Source of the DNA: Agrobacterium tumefaciens
GTDB taxonomy: Bacteria; Pseudomonadota; Alphaproteobacteria; Rhizobiales; Rhizobiaceae
NCBI RefSeq assembly: GCF_009649785.1
Contig: NZ_WJOK01000022.1
Coordinates: 28,968-92,967, forward strand
Length of the DNA: 64,000 bases
Reading direction: 5' to 3'
This document shows positions 1 through 9,846 of the stretch, piece by piece (within the stretch, counting starts at the first letter, position 1; each line of letters begins with the position of its first letter). The notes beneath the pieces are model-generated. The model searched no databases, was not told where the DNA came from, and was given only the letters and a program-made list of their open reading frames with translations. Position numbers and translations under genes: made by a program.

Positions 1-2084
1 CGCAACCACCAGTCATTTCCTTGCCCAAGGTAAGCCCGAGCATGCGGGATGTCGGTTTCGCATTGGGCATCGTGTCGATCCTCTGCGTGCTGTTCCTGCC
101 CATTCCGGTCGTTCTGGTGGATGTCGGTCTGGCCTTTTCCATAGCACTTTCGGTCCTCATCCTCATGGTGGCGCTCTGGATCCAGCGTCCGCTGGATTTC
201 TCGTCTTTTCCAACCGTGCTGCTGATCGCGACCATGATTCGCCTGTCGCTGAACATCGCGACGACGCGTGTCATCCTTTCGCACGGCAACGAGGGGCCGA
301 CGGCGGCGGGCGGCGTGATTGCGGGCTTCTCCAGCCTCGTCATGTCCGGCGACTTCGTGATCGGTCTGATCGTCTTTCTGATCCTGATCACCGTCAACTT
401 CATCGTTATCACCAAGGGTGCCACCCGTATCGCCGAAGTCGGCGCGCGCTTCACGCTGGATGCCATTCCCGGCAAGCAGATGTCGATCGATGCCGATTTG
501 TCCGCCGGCATCATCGATGAAAAGGAAGCGCAACGCCGCCGCCGCGAGCTGGAAGAGGAAAGCTCGTTCTTCGGTTCGATGGACGGTGCTTCCAAATTCG
601 TACGCGGCGATGCGATCGCCGGCCTGATCATCACCGCGATCAATATTTTCGGCGGCATCATCATCGGTTACTTCCGCCACGGCATGCCGATCGGCGAGGC
701 TGCCGATGTTTTCGTGAAGCTTTCGGTCGGCGACGGTATCGTTTCGCAGATCCCGGCCCTTATCGTGTCGCTGGCGGCTGGCCTTCTGGTGTCGCGCGGC
801 GGCACCTCGGGATCGACGGATCAGGCCGTCATCAATCAGCTGAGCGGATATCCGCGTGCCTTGATGGTCGCAGCCATGCTGATGGGGCTTCTTGCCGTCA
901 TGCCTGGATTGCCCTTCCTGCCCTTCACGCTTTTGGGCGGCATCATGGCCTTCGGCAGCTGGTATATTCCGCGCCAGGTCGAAGCGGAAAGCGCGCAGCG
1001 CCGTCAGGAAGAGGAGGACAAGGTTCTCCAGACCAACGAAGCGGAAAAGGACTCCGTCAAGCAGGTCCTCAAGACGTCCGAAATTGAACTTGCCCTCGGC
1101 AAGCAGGTTTCGACCCGCCTCCTCGGTGCGCATCAGGAACTGGCTTTCCGTGTCGGCAAGATGCGCAAGAAATTCGCGACCCAATACGGCTTCGTGGTGC
1201 CGGAGATCAAGGTCTCCGACGACATCATGATCCCGGAAAAGGCCTACCAGATCCGTGTCCATGGCACGACGATCGCGTCGAGCAATCTGCGCGTTGGCGA
1301 TGTTCTTGTCGTGACGGGGGCAGGGCGCAAGCCGAGCATTCCGGGCGACGAAATCCGCGAACCCGCCTTCGGCATGCCGGCCGTTTCCATTCTCGAGACA
1401 TTCACCGAGGATTTGAAGCGCGAAGGTTTCCACCCGATCGACAATGTCTCTGTGGTGCTGACGCATCTGAGCGAAGTCATTCGCAACAATCTGCCGCAAT
1501 TGCTGTCCTACAAGGACGTCAAGATCCTCATCGACAGGCTGGACCCGGAATACAAGAAGCTTGCCGACGAAATCTGCTCGTCGCACATGTCCTATTCCGG
1601 CCTGCAGGCCGTGCTGAAACTGCTGCTCGCCGAGCGTGTGTCGATCCGCAACCTGCATCTCATTCTGGAAGCGGTCGCCGAACTTGCCCCGCATGTGCGC
1701 AAGACCGAGCAGATCGTCGAACATGTACGGGTGCGCATGTCGCAGCAGCTCTGCGGCGATCTTGCCGACAATGGCGTATTGCGTGTGCTTCGCCTCGGCA
1801 ACAAATGGGACATGGTCTTCCATCAGGCGCTCAAGCGCGATCAAAAGGGCGAAATCGTCGAATTCGATATCGATCCCCGCCATCTCGAGGAATTTTCCGA
1901 GCAGGCATCGAAAGTTATCCGTGAATTCATGGATCGCGGACTACCCTTTGTCCTTGTCACGTCGCCGGAAACACGGTCCTATGTGCGCATGATCATCGAA
2001 CGACTCTTTGCGACCCTGCCGGTTCTCTCGCATGTGGAACTGGCCAAGGGGCTGGAGATCAAGATTCTGGGCGCCATTTCATGA
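1..2084 (+). CDS. flhA: Flagellar export gate protein FlhA (5' end just outside window)
   Basis: FlhA is the large inner-membrane component of the flagellar type III export gate; its cytosolic C-domain docks chaperone-substrate complexes. The N-terminal half has several hydrophobic segments and carries the FHIPEP family signature ([17 protein letters not shown], about residues 137-155), followed by the cytosolic domain from about residue 340 to the end. The frame stays open to base 3, upstream of the first in-window TTG (21), and reads QPPVIS before it, so the true start lies a few codons outside the window and the gene is 5'-partial here. Its stop overlaps the fliR start by 4 bases (ATGA), implying translational coupling. 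Full length would be close to 695 residues, normal for the family. Confidence 0.97.
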   Translation, partial: QPPVISLPKVSPSMRDVGFALGIVSILCVLFLPIPVVLVDVGLAFSIALSVLILMVALWIQRPLDFSSFPTVLLIATMIRLSLNIATTRVILSHGNEGPTAAGGVIAGFSSLVMSGDFVIGLIVFLILITVNFIVITKGATRIAEVGARFTLDAIPGKQMSIDADLSAGIIDEKEAQRRRRELEEESSFFGSMDGASKFVRGDAIAGLIITAINIFGGIIIGYFRHGMPIGEAADVFVKLSVGDGIVSQIPALIVSLAAGLLVSRGGTSGSTDQAVINQLSGYPRALMVAAMLMGLLAVMPGLPFLPFTLLGGIMAFGSWYIPRQVEAESAQRRQEEEDKVLQTNEAEKDSVKQVLKTSEIELALGKQVSTRLLGAHQELAFRVGKMRKKFATQYGFVVPEIKVSDDIMIPEKAYQIRVHGTTIASSNLRVGDVLVVTGAGRKPSIPGDEIREPAFGMPAVSILETFTEDLKREGFHPIDNVSVVLTHLSEVIRNNLPQLLSYKDVKILIDRLDPEYKKLADEICSSHMSYSGLQAVLKLLLAERVSIRNLHLILEAVAELAPHVRKTEQIVEHVRVRMSQQLCGDLADNGVLRVLRLGNKWDMVFHQALKRDQKGEIVEFDIDPRHLEEFSEQASKVIREFMDRGLPFVLVTSPETRSYVRMIIERLFATLPVLSHVELAKGLEIKILGAIS

Positions 2085-2836
2085 TAACCGACCCGCAAGG
2101 GACAATTATCGCATTGTTCCTTGCAATTTGCCGTATCGGCGCCTGCTTCATGACCATGCCGGGCTTTTCCAGTTCGCGCATCTCGCCGCAGATACGCATT
2201 CTCCTGTGCGTTGCGGTGTCCATGGCGCTTCTGCCGGTACTGTGGGATACGATCTATCCGAAAGTCTCCGGCGCAAGCCAGGGCGCCGTTGTCGGCCTCA
2301 TCTTCACCGAGATCGTCATTGGCGCAATGTACGGGCTGATCGCGCGGTTTTACACGCTCGGCTTCCAGTTCACGGGCGCGCTCATCGGCGCATCCATCGG
2401 GCTTAGCGCTCCCGGCGGAGCGGATGCCGTTGAAGACGTGCAGGAAAACCAGATATCGAACTTCATCACCTTCGGTGGGCTCATGGTGCTGTTCATCCTG
2501 GATTTCCACCATATCGTCCTGCGGGCGCTGGTCGATTCCTACGCCACGACACCGGTCGGCGCGCTCATCAGCGGCCAGAAGATGCTGATAACCCTGACAG
2601 ATACGCTGCGCGCCTCCTTTTCCATCATGCTGCGGCTTGCCAGCCCCTTTGTAATTTACGGTCTGATGTTCAACGTTGCGGTCGGCCTCATCAACAAGCT
2701 GGCGCCGCAGATACCGGTCTACTTCATATCGACGCCTTTCGTTCTCGCGGGCGGTATTTTCATGCTTTACCTGTCGATCGCGGCCCTCATCCGGCAATTC
2801 GTGGATGGTTTCGGCCCGGTCTTCATCGGCTTCTGA
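2081..2836 (+). CDS. fliR: Flagellar export gate protein FliR
   Basis: 251 residues, the usual FliR size. Very hydrophobic with about six membrane segments (for example [19 protein letters not shown] near the N-terminus and a long segment near residues 125-150). The early R-x-G-x-x-x-x-MPG pattern and the '[17 protein letters not shown]' region are typical of FliR/SpaR/EscT proteins, which build the export pore with FliP and FliQ. It starts inside the flhA stop codon and is followed after 15 bases by the FliJ-like gene, so it belongs to the same flagellar transcription unit. FliP and FliQ are not in this window; in rhizobia they lie elsewhere in the flagellar region. Confidence 0.96.
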   Translation: MITDPQGTIIALFLAICRIGACFMTMPGFSSSRISPQIRILLCVAVSMALLPVLWDTIYPKVSGASQGAVVGLIFTEIVIGAMYGLIARFYTLGFQFTGALIGASIGLSAPGGADAVEDVQENQISNFITFGGLMVLFILDFHHIVLRALVDSYATTPVGALISGQKMLITLTDTLRASFSIMLRLASPFVIYGLMFNVAVGLINKLAPQIPVYFISTPFVLAGGIFMLYLSIAALIRQFVDGFGPVFIGF

Positions 2837-2851
2837 TCTGGAGAAAACGCC

Positions 2852-3271
2852 ATGGCTTCGGACAAGCGTTCGGCCAAACTCAAGCGCCTGGTAACGGTCC
2901 AGCGCCACATGGAGAAAATGGCCGAGGTGGAACTGGCCGACACCACCCGCGTGCGTGCCGAAGTGGCGCAATCCATGGAGAACGTGCTTGAAGCGATGAG
3001 TTCCATGGAGCCGGTCCACCAGACGTTCTCCAGGCACTATTCGGATCGTTACGGCCGCCTTGTCGTCAAGGACCGTCAGCTCTCCGGCGTGCAGCAATTG
3101 CAGGAAAACAAGGTGCTCAAGGAAAAGACCAAGGCCGACCGGCTGGAGGACAGGATGCATCTCGCGCGCGATCTCGAGGATCGGGAGGCCGACGACAATA
3201 CAATCTATGATCTGTTAGAAATCACGAACGCATCCCGGACACCAGCCTCCAGCAAGGTTGGCGATCCATAG
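2852..3271 (+). CDS. FliJ-like coiled-coil flagellar protein
   Basis: 139 residues, almost entirely charged and helical, with no membrane segment: a predicted long coiled coil. The opening (KLKRLVTVQRHMEKMAEVEL) resembles the start of FliJ, the export-ATPase stalk protein, and the position directly after fliR in a rhizobial flagellar cluster agrees with that. A GGAG ribosome site lies 8 bases before the ATG. FliJ proteins diverge strongly, so the assignment rests on size, coiled-coil character and context, not on a diagnostic motif. An alternative is another export chaperone. It follows fliR by 15 bases and is probably co-transcribed. Confidence 0.55.
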   Translation: MASDKRSAKLKRLVTVQRHMEKMAEVELADTTRVRAEVAQSMENVLEAMSSMEPVHQTFSRHYSDRYGRLVVKDRQLSGVQQLQENKVLKEKTKADRLEDRMHLARDLEDREADDNTIYDLLEITNASRTPASSKVGDP

Positions 3272-3386
3272 TCTGTCCCGTTGTTGCATCGTTGGGCGTC
3301 CAGAGAGACGTATTCAGCGGTGTTTCTTGATTGAGCGAACGCCCCGGTTTTAATGCCGCCCGTTCGTCAGCTCGGGAGTTCTGGAC

Positions 3387-3944
3387 GTGGCGATATCGGT
3401 TATAAGCGATCTGGTGATGGATGTGGTTCGCGCTGCGGACCCTCAGGAAGTGCAGGTCGCCCAGGAAAAATTGAAGGCGAACAAGGCGGCTTTCGCTGCG
3501 ACGAGCCTTGCCGATTCGGGCAAGGGCTTTGGCGCTGCCATTGATATGCTTGACAGCGCCACCTCGAAGGCAGGTCTCGGCAATACCAACATCCGCTCTG
3601 CCCGTACCGAAGTTCCGGAAACATATCGCAAGTATGAGGCTTCCGTGCTTCAGACCTTCGTTGCCAACATGCTGCCGAAAGACAGCGAGGAGGTCTACGG
3701 CAAGGGCAACGCCGGCGAGATCTGGAAAAGCATGATGGCGGAACAGTTTGCCGACACGATCTCCAGAAATGGCGGCGTTGGCATTGCAGAACAGGCCTAC
3801 AAGGATGCGTTGCGGAAAGCCGAGAGCAAAGGCATTACCGACGTATCCATGAATGACAAAGACCATAATGCTGCAATTCGGATGGTGGCGGAGTTCGAAA
3901 GGCAGGTCCTCGGCGTTTCCAATGATAAAACGGACGAGGCTTGA
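3387..3944 (+). CDS. flgJ: Rod-binding protein, FlgJ N-terminal domain only
   Basis: 185 residues starting at GTG, with GGGAG 8 bases upstream. The segment YRKYEASVLQTFVANMLP...EIWKSMMAEQFADTISRNGGVGIAEQAY (about residues 75-130) is the rod-binding domain that caps the growing flagellar rod in the periplasm. The muramidase (SLT/glucosaminidase) domain of enteric FlgJ is absent, as is usual in alphaproteobacteria, where a separate lytic transglycosylase opens the wall. No clear signal peptide, consistent with export through the flagellar type III route. It is preceded by a 115-base gap, so it may have its own promoter; the FlgN-like gene follows 29 bases later. Confidence 0.85.
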   Translation: MAISVISDLVMDVVRAADPQEVQVAQEKLKANKAAFAATSLADSGKGFGAAIDMLDSATSKAGLGNTNIRSARTEVPETYRKYEASVLQTFVANMLPKDSEEVYGKGNAGEIWKSMMAEQFADTISRNGGVGIAEQAYKDALRKAESKGITDVSMNDKDHNAAIRMVAEFERQVLGVSNDKTDEA

Positions 3945-3973
3945 GCATGATAAATCATAACGAGGAGACAAGC

Positions 3974-4342
3974 ATGGACCTTATGTCGAACGACCACCGC
4001 ATCAAATCCGTTCTCGGCCGTCTTGAAATGATCATCGACAATGAGAATGACAATATCGGTAAGGACCCCCAGTTCGATTTCAAAGTCTCCAATGCCCATA
4101 AAAGCCGTTGCCTCTATGAGTTGACGATGTTGTTCCGCGATACGCCCCATGAGGAAATCGCCGCCGGACATCTCGATCAGGTGCAGGGCATCAAGTCCAA
4201 GCTCGCGACCAATGCCAGCCGCGTCGAGGCGCATCTGAATGCGGTTCGCGCTGTTGCGGATCTTCTCAAGACCGCGATCCAGGAAGCCGATACGGACGGC
4301 ACCTATTCCCAGGAACAGTTCATGTACGGCGCAGCCTCCTGA
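3974..4342 (+). CDS. FlgN-like flagellar chaperone
   Basis: 122 residues from the ATG at 3974, chosen because GAGGAGA sits just upstream; an in-frame ATG at 3947 lacks such a site. The protein is helical and charged with the pattern ELTMLFRD...LKSKLATNASRVEAHLNAVRAVADLLKTAIQEADTDGTYS. A helical body ending in 'xHLxAVRxVxxLL...DGTYS' is characteristic of the alphaproteobacterial FlgN-type proteins, export chaperones for the hook-filament junction proteins. Its stop overlaps the next start by one base (TGATG), so the downstream membrane protein is translationally coupled. The FlgN call is by pattern and context only. Confidence 0.55.
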   Translation: MDLMSNDHRIKSVLGRLEMIIDNENDNIGKDPQFDFKVSNAHKSRCLYELTMLFRDTPHEEIAAGHLDQVQGIKSKLATNASRVEAHLNAVRAVADLLKTAIQEADTDGTYSQEQFMYGAAS

Positions 4343-4878
4343 TGTTGAAGCTTCTTCTCACCGGCGTCTGGGTTTGCGCCGTCACGCTCGGCGCGGTGTA
4401 TTTCTCCGTCCAGATGGCGACGGCCCCCTCGTCGGGAGATGAGGCGGGGGCGAAAAAGGCAAGTCTGCAACTGGTCAAAGGCGAAAGCATCACCATCCCC
4501 GTCATCAATGACGGTGGTGTGAACGGTTATTTCCTCAGCCGCATTTCCTTGCGTGTCGACAAGGACAAGATGGCGAAGATCGAACTGCCCGCAACGCAAT
4601 TGATGACCGACGAACTCTTCACGCTTCTGGCGGGTTCTTCCATGGTCAACATCGCCAATATCTCCACCTTTGACCCTGATGTCTTCAAGCAGCGCATCCG
4701 AGAGGGGCTGAACAAGAAACTCGGCGACGAGGTGGTCGGGGACGTCCTGATCGAGCAGCTCGATTATCTGTCGAAGGCCGATATTCGCGAGCAAAAGGGC
4801 AACGGCTCGCCCCGTTCGGTCAAGCTTGTCGAAGGCGAGAAAGTCGACACCGGAAAAGAAGCGGCCCCAAGCCACTAA
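4342..4878 (+). CDS. Single-pass membrane protein of flagellar operon, unknown function
   Basis: 178 residues: a hydrophobic N-terminal anchor (residues 1-23), a short linker, then a soluble domain of about 110 residues ending in 'EVVGDVLIEQLDYLSKADIR' and a charged tail. This layout (anchor, linker, compact periplasmic domain ending in a beta-strand-like 'VLIEQ' stretch) recalls FliL, which stabilises stators, but I see no decisive FliL motif. It overlaps the FlgN-like gene by one base, which ties it firmly to the flagellar cluster. After it, 4879-5055 shows no gene or clear terminator. I do not recognise the family with certainty. Confidence 0.7.
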   Translation: MLKLLLTGVWVCAVTLGAVYFSVQMATAPSSGDEAGAKKASLQLVKGESITIPVINDGGVNGYFLSRISLRVDKDKMAKIELPATQLMTDELFTLLAGSSMVNIANISTFDPDVFKQRIREGLNKKLGDEVVGDVLIEQLDYLSKADIREQKGNGSPRSVKLVEGEKVDTGKEAAPSH

Positions 4879-5055
4879 CGGCGGCGCGGTGCAGGCCACC
4901 GGTCTGGTTAATCGCCCCTTTCTATTTTCCGGAATATTCGATCGGTTGCCTTCAGGGTAAATTCAACCAGCACCTGTATAAACAGACCCATGAGCTGCCG
5001 TCCCGCAAACCATGTGCCGGATTGGCGGCGGTGAATTTGGCATTCGGGGGCTGGC

Positions 5056-5730
5056 ATGAATTTCGCGGCAGATTTTGCGCGGACGGGATCGCAACGGAAT
5101 ATTCACGGACTGCGCGTCTGTGATCTGGACTGGAACGGGGCGCTGGAAATGGTCAGCGGCCAGGCTTCGGCTTGTGATGGCCACACGATGCTCTCATTTC
5201 TTACCATCCAGAATGCCAGACTGTCCCTCAAGGACATTGCTTACAGGCAGATTCTGGAAAGCTGTCTGCTTCTGCCGCAGGGCAGGGGTATGAATGCCGC
5301 CGCACGCGCCGAACACGGCAAGCCTCTGCCCGAGACCATCGATGGCGTTGCCTTCGTCATGGCACTTCTGACCTATATGGCGGTGCCGAAACGTATCGGC
5401 GTTGCGGGGGATGACGCAGCACAAGTCGGAGAGGTCCTCGCCAAGCTGCGCGCACATGCGCCGTGGCATGATTTCGTGATGCTGAACCGGGATACTTTGG
5501 GCGTGAAGGTGGATGTCGTGCTGGCGGGCATGCTTGCGGAAAACCAGGAGAAATGGCTGCATCGCAGCATCAATCGCGATGATGCGCGTCTCGCCATCGC
5601 GGTCGGTCCCCTGTTCAAGGTGCTGGCGTCCGAAGTGGCTGGCATGCCCGAGATCTTTCGCAAGCTGCATATGAGCTGGCTTTACAGCCTTTGCGCTGAG
5701 CCCTGGCACATCGCGCTCGGCAAGGGCTGA
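5056..5730 (+). CDS. WecG/TagA/CpsF-family glycosyltransferase
   Basis: 224 residues. The family pattern is visible in order: an N-terminal 'GLRVCDLDWNGAL', 'FLTIQNARLSL', the 'GRGMNAAARAEHG...IDGVAF' segment containing the sugar-nucleotide region, 'KRIGVAGDDAAQV', and a C-terminal 'KLHMSWLYSLCAEP' that matches the usual 'GLEWLYRLxxEP' ending. These enzymes transfer N-acetylmannosamine-type sugars to lipid-linked intermediates at the inner face of the membrane. The sequence is divergent: the usual central Asp in 'TPGxD/PDG' is hard to place. It is followed 113 bases later by a polysaccharide co-polymerase, so the two probably serve one surface polysaccharide. Confidence 0.75.
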   Translation: MNFAADFARTGSQRNIHGLRVCDLDWNGALEMVSGQASACDGHTMLSFLTIQNARLSLKDIAYRQILESCLLLPQGRGMNAAARAEHGKPLPETIDGVAFVMALLTYMAVPKRIGVAGDDAAQVGEVLAKLRAHAPWHDFVMLNRDTLGVKVDVVLAGMLAENQEKWLHRSINRDDARLAIAVGPLFKVLASEVAGMPEIFRKLHMSWLYSLCAEPWHIALGKG

Positions 5731-5843
5731 GGCGGGTCGGCAAGGCCCGCGTTAACCATTTGTTTGCCATGATCCTTTAACCTCCCGTAAGGTTTTGAAA
5801 GCCGCCTGTTGCGGGCGGCGCCGAGCGTGGCAGACGGCTTCAG

Positions 5844-7619
5844 ATGGTTGATCACAGTCCCGATATGATGGCGACGCGCCCTGATGAGGATGGTGTTGCC
5901 GTGCCTGCGTCGCAATTTCGCAAACATTGTCTGCGGCTTCTGACAGCCGGTTGCGTAGCCGCCGCCACCATTGTGGGGGCTGCACTTCCGCTGCTGCTCA
6001 TCGATTCCGGTTTTCGCGGATATGTTTCGCAGGCGCATGTCGAGGTTACCCAGGCCGGCTACGATGCACCCGATGCGGCACGCTTTCTTGCCATGGCCCG
6101 CCGCACCCTGCTTTCTCCGTCCGGTCTGGACCGTATAACGGGCGACCTCAAATTGAAGCCCGCCGACATGGTCGGCGTTCGCAATCAGGGCGAACTTGGC
6201 CTGCTTTTCGACCTTTTGACCGGGGCGGATACCCGTTCGCTTTCCCCGCGTGAAGCATTGAACGGTGCTGTGGGCGAGGCGATACGTCTGGAACTGACGC
6301 CAGATGAAAACACGCTGATCGTAACCTCGAAGGCAGCGACGCCGGAAACCGCGATGCGGCTTACGGATTATCTTTCGATGCGTGTCATGGCGGATGGCAA
6401 GGCCGGCACCATGACGCCCGCCATGCGCGAGACGGAGCGGGCGCGCACCCGGTTGGACGAGGCGGAAGCCGCCTTGAACGGTTTCCAGATGCGCCACGGC
6501 GAGGCCGTCCTGGCGGAAGTGCAGCAACTCGAGCAGCAATTGCGCGACCTCAATGACAGCCTTGCGGGGACGACCCAGCAGCAGCAGTCGCTTCAGACGG
6601 ATCTGGCGGTGGCCACCGGCCTCAAGCCGAATGACGTATTGTCAAAGCCCCTGCCGTCAGGCGCTGCTTTCTCTGTGCTTGAGGACATCAGGCAAAGACA
6701 TGCAAGTGCCAGCATGGCGCTTTCAGGCGTCTCGGTCGATTACGGCCCGAAACATCCCCGCCGCATCGCCGCCCAGAATGCCGTAGACGCCGTGCAGGCG
6801 CTTGTCGCTCCCGCATTGCGTCAGCTGGTCGATGGCTTGCGCGCCGATGAGAAGCGCGTCGCACAGGAAGTTGCAACCGCGAACGCCGAACGAACGAAAC
6901 ATCTCGACCGCCTGAGCAGCCTTGGTGTCACGCCCGGTGAATTCTCCAGATTGCAGGGTGAACTGGAAACGGCGCGAAATGCCTACCTTGAGGCGAGCGA
7001 GCGTCGGGACATGTCCTCATCCACCACAACCGCCGTTGAGACCCGCCTCACCAGGAAGGCAGGACCGGGCGAATTGTCGCGCGACCTCACACAAGCCGCT
7101 ATGCTGGCAGGCGGTGGCGCGTTGCTCGGCCTGTTGGGCAGCCTGTATCTCCTGAGCTACCGTCGCCATGACGAGGAGGAGGCACTCGTCCTTGATGATG
7201 CGCACGTTCTGCCCTCCGAAAAAGCGCCTGAGCAATCGGGGCAGTTTCCCGAGTTCGAGCCGATCGAGCCGGATGTGTTCGATGATCTTGAAGAACTGGC
7301 CGCGGATAGCGAATTCGAGCCGGAGGCTGAGTTCGCGGACTATTACGCCGGGGCGGCGAACGATAGCGGATTCGATACCGATGACATTCCGCTGGACGAG
7401 CGTGTGCGGCAGGTTCTGATGGGCAACCGCACCGTCAGGAATACCCCCCAGACGACACCGGAGCTGCCGCCCTTGCTCAGTGAAGCCCTTGCCGGGCATT
7501 TCGATCACGAGCAGGCCGAAGCCGAGGAATTGGCGGAATTGAGACGCGAGTTGGCGCTCTTGAGGGAGCGCCTCGCCGATTACGCCGAGCATCGCGACGA
7601 CTACCGCAAAACTGCCTGA
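5844..7619 (+). CDS. Polysaccharide co-polymerase (Wzz/ExoP N-terminal type, no kinase)
   Basis: 591 residues. N-terminal membrane segment about residues 33-52, a large periplasmic region with coiled coil (about residues 200-400, including '[10 protein letters not shown]', a Wzz/GumC hallmark), second membrane segment about 416-438, then about 150 cytosolic residues that are strongly acidic (repeated E, D) and end in a short coiled coil. ExoP-like proteins control chain length and export of exopolysaccharide; the usual C-terminal tyrosine kinase with Walker motifs is missing and replaced by the acidic tail. Downstream of a WecG-type transferase. The start could also be ATG 5868; I kept the first ATG. 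Confidence 0.85.
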   Translation: MVDHSPDMMATRPDEDGVAVPASQFRKHCLRLLTAGCVAAATIVGAALPLLLIDSGFRGYVSQAHVEVTQAGYDAPDAARFLAMARRTLLSPSGLDRITGDLKLKPADMVGVRNQGELGLLFDLLTGADTRSLSPREALNGAVGEAIRLELTPDENTLIVTSKAATPETAMRLTDYLSMRVMADGKAGTMTPAMRETERARTRLDEAEAALNGFQMRHGEAVLAEVQQLEQQLRDLNDSLAGTTQQQQSLQTDLAVATGLKPNDVLSKPLPSGAAFSVLEDIRQRHASASMALSGVSVDYGPKHPRRIAAQNAVDAVQALVAPALRQLVDGLRADEKRVAQEVATANAERTKHLDRLSSLGVTPGEFSRLQGELETARNAYLEASERRDMSSSTTTAVETRLTRKAGPGELSRDLTQAAMLAGGGALLGLLGSLYLLSYRRHDEEEALVLDDAHVLPSEKAPEQSGQFPEFEPIEPDVFDDLEELAADSEFEPEAEFADYYAGAANDSGFDTDDIPLDERVRQVLMGNRTVRNTPQTTPELPPLLSEALAGHFDHEQAEAEELAELRRELALLRERLADYAEHRDDYRKTA

Positions 7620-7696
7620 CGAAGCTGCATTTTTGCTTGCATTCCTGCAAAGTCGGCACCATACGGGGCCAACGTAATCCAGCAGGAGCAGGACGC

Positions 7697-8596
7697 ATGG
7701 CAGTTGTGATTGACGGAAAGGCAAAGGCGGCTTCGGTAACGGAGGCGGTCCGCAAATCGGCAGAAACGCTTGAGGCGGAACAGGGTGTGAAGCCCGGTCT
7801 CGCGGTTGTCATCGTCGGCAACGATCCGGCCAGCCACGCTTACGTGAATTCCAAAAGCAAGACAGCCAAGCAATGCGGCTTCAATTCCGTTCAGCACACG
7901 CTGCCGGAAGAAACAACTCAAGATCAGCTTCTGAAGTTGGTCGGCGAACTGAACGCCGATGCCTCCATCCACGGCATTCTGGTACAGCTTCCTTTGCCGA
8001 AACACTTCAATTCCGATGAGATCATCCAGTCGATCCTGCCCGAGAAGGATGTGGATGGCCTGAGCGTGCTGAACGCCGGCAAGCTGGCGACCGGCGATCT
8101 CGCAACCGGCCTCATCTCCTGCACGCCAGCCGGCGCCATGCTTCTGGTGCGCAGCATTCACGGCGAAGATCTTTCCGGCCTGAACGCCGTGGTCATCGGC
8201 CGCTCCAACCTCTTCGGCAAGCCGATGGGCCAGCTTCTCCTGAATGCCAATGCCACGGTGACGATGGCGCATTCGCGCACCAAGGATCTCGCCACCGTCT
8301 GCAAGACGGCCGATATTCTCGTGGCGGCGGTGGGTCGCGCGGCAATGGTGAAGGGCGATTGGGTAAAGCCCGGCGCCACCGTCATCGATGTCGGCATCAA
8401 CCGCATTCCCGCTCCGGAAAAGGGTGAAGGCAAATCGAAGTTGGTCGGTGACGTCGCCTATGATGAGGCAAGCGCAGTCGCTGCTGCCATCACCCCCGTT
8501 CCGGGCGGCGTAGGCCCGATGACGATTGCCATGTTGATGGCCAACACCGTCATCGCCGCCTATCGCGCGCTTGGAAAGACCGCACCGAAGTTCTGA
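7697..8596 (+). CDS. folD: Bifunctional methylenetetrahydrofolate dehydrogenase/cyclohydrolase FolD
   Basis: 299 residues. FolD interconverts 5,10-methylene-, methenyl- and 10-formyl-tetrahydrofolate with NADP. The motifs are clear: '[13 protein letters not shown]' (catalytic Lys region, about residues 50-62), '[11 protein letters not shown]' (about 95-105), 'PEKDVDGL', the Rossmann '[12 protein letters not shown]', and '[18 protein letters not shown]' near the C-terminus. The ATG at 7697 was chosen because AGGAGCAGGA lies just upstream and the residue context MAVVIDGK matches the family; the open frame extends 20 codons upstream without a good start. It ends 9 bases before the convergent LacI-family gene. 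Confidence 0.97.
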   Translation: MAVVIDGKAKAASVTEAVRKSAETLEAEQGVKPGLAVVIVGNDPASHAYVNSKSKTAKQCGFNSVQHTLPEETTQDQLLKLVGELNADASIHGILVQLPLPKHFNSDEIIQSILPEKDVDGLSVLNAGKLATGDLATGLISCTPAGAMLLVRSIHGEDLSGLNAVVIGRSNLFGKPMGQLLLNANATVTMAHSRTKDLATVCKTADILVAAVGRAAMVKGDWVKPGATVIDVGINRIPAPEKGEGKSKLVGDVAYDEASAVAAAITPVPGGVGPMTIAMLMANTVIAAYRALGKTAPKF

Positions 8597-8605
8597 AATC
8601 GGTAG

Positions 8606-9631
8606 TTACTCTTTCGGAGCCGGTCCTGTGGAGGCGCGGACGACAAGTTCCGCCTTCCAGAGCTCCTGATGAGGTTCGGTCTGGTTAAGCTTGATCCGGT
8701 TGATCAGGCGCTGCCCGACACGCACCCCCGCCGCCCGCAGGGATGAGCGGGTGGTGGTGAGAGGCACCGAGAAATTGTCGGGCTTCAACAGCGGCAACAC
8801 ATCGTCATGGGCAATCAGCGAAATATCCTTGCCCGGTTTCAAGCCGCGCTGGTTGAGCGAGCGGATCACGCCGAGTGCCAATGCGGTACTGGCGCATACA
8901 ATGGCGGTTGGTCTTTCCGGCTGTGACAACAGCGCTTCCATGCCGAGATAACCCTCCTCGTCGGTCATGCTGCTGTGTCTTGTGTGTTCGGGGCGCAATG
9001 TCAGCCCATTTGCCGTCAGCGCCTTTTCCACCCCGAGACAGCGGCGGAAGGTGAAGTCGTAGCCCTCCGGCCCGTTCAGAAGCCCGATCCGCTTGTGGCC
9101 AAGCTGAAGCAGCAGCTGGGTCGCATCGCGAAATGCGGCCTCATTGTCCACGTCGAGAAAGGGATAATCCTCTTCCACGCCGATGGAGCGGCCATGGACG
9201 AGGAAGGGCAGGGAAAGCGATTGCATCATGGCGATGCGGGCGTCGTTCTTCTTCATATAGGCGAGGTAGATGCCATCGACGCTGCCGCTCGCCGCCAGCC
9301 CCCGCAGGGCTTCCCGTTCCTTTTCCGGCTCAGTGGGCGTGATGACGAGGTGAAATCCGCTGCGAGCCGCTTCTTCGCCTAGACCGCTCAGGAATTCGCC
9401 GAAATGCACATCCGAGCGGTGGTGCTCGCCAACCGGCATGACCAGTCCGATGGAGCCGACCTTGCCGGTCGCCAACCGTTGCGCCGCGGCATTCGGGCGA
9501 TATCCGGTCTTTTCGGCGGCTTCCATGACGCGGCGGCGCGTCTCTGCGCTCACCTCGGGATATCCGTTGAGCGCTCTGCTGACGGTTGTCTGAGAAATCC
9601 CCAGCAGTTGCGACAACTGTTTCAGGTTCAT
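8606..9631 (-). CDS. aglR: LacI-family repressor of the alpha-glucoside operon
   Basis: 341 residues from the start MNLKQLSQ, which has GGAGG 10 bases upstream. Residues 1-50 form the LacI-type helix-turn-helix with hinge ('LGISQTTVSRALNGYPEVS', 'GYRPNAAAQRLATG'); residues 60-341 are a periplasmic-binding-protein-like sugar domain ('GSIGLVMP', 'KRIGLLNGP', 'PTAIVCAS', 'DISLIAHDD'). It is divergent from aglE, and the intergenic space holds two AAAGCGCTTT palindromes, the expected type of LacI-family operator. In Sinorhizobium meliloti the homologous regulator AglR controls the agl operon. The symbol is assigned from that context. Confidence 0.88.
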   Translation of the reverse strand: MNLKQLSQLLGISQTTVSRALNGYPEVSAETRRRVMEAAEKTGYRPNAAAQRLATGKVGSIGLVMPVGEHHRSDVHFGEFLSGLGEEAARSGFHLVITPTEPEKEREALRGLAASGSVDGIYLAYMKKNDARIAMMQSLSLPFLVHGRSIGVEEDYPFLDVDNEAAFRDATQLLLQLGHKRIGLLNGPEGYDFTFRRCLGVEKALTANGLTLRPEHTRHSSMTDEEGYLGMEALLSQPERPTAIVCASTALALGVIRSLNQRGLKPGKDISLIAHDDVLPLLKPDNFSVPLTTTRSSLRAAGVRVGQRLINRIKLNQTEPHQELWKAELVVRASTGPAPKE

Positions 9632-9689
9632 GTTTGTTTTTCCTCCATGCGCGCGCATCGGAAATGGCAAAAGCCTCTCCTCTAACTCC

Positions 9690-9701
9690 CAAAGCGCTTT
9701 A
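9690..9701. promoter_or_regulatory. Putative AglR operator 1
   Basis: CAAAGCGCTTTA contains the perfect 10-base palindrome AAAGCGCTTT with a central CG, a core typical of LacI-family operators. It lies about 60 bases upstream of the regulator start codon, where binding would affect the regulator's own promoter. The same palindrome recurs at 9847-9858. Confidence 0.7.
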
Positions 9702-9808
9702 GTTTTTTACCAGTCCCTGCCGGTTTTCTCAATCGAAAACGATAGCCGCCTTTCTAAGTAAGTATGACTATTCATACGACAATGCGGCATGTCCAGCGAA
9801 AGAGCCTC

Positions 9809-9837
9809 TTGACTCCTTCTCAATGACAATGAGATGA
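9809..9837 (+). promoter_or_regulatory. Putative aglE promoter
   Basis: TTGACT at 9809-9814 is a good -35 element. At 17-19 base spacing there is only a weak -10 (AGATGA to ATGAAT, 9832-9839). Initiation would fall near 9845, directly on operator 2, which suits simple repression. The -10 is uncertain. Confidence 0.45.
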
Positions 9838-9846
9838 ATAGGCAGC

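Noticed and set aside
1979..3160. 393-codon minus-strand frame over fliR
   Set aside because: Antisense to flhA end, fliR and the FliJ-like gene; composition rich in His/Arg with no family pattern, a usual shadow in high-GC DNA.
5752..5780. Two TTAA half-sites upstream of the co-polymerase gene
   Set aside because: They are 21 bases apart, not 7, so this is not a standard CtrA box.
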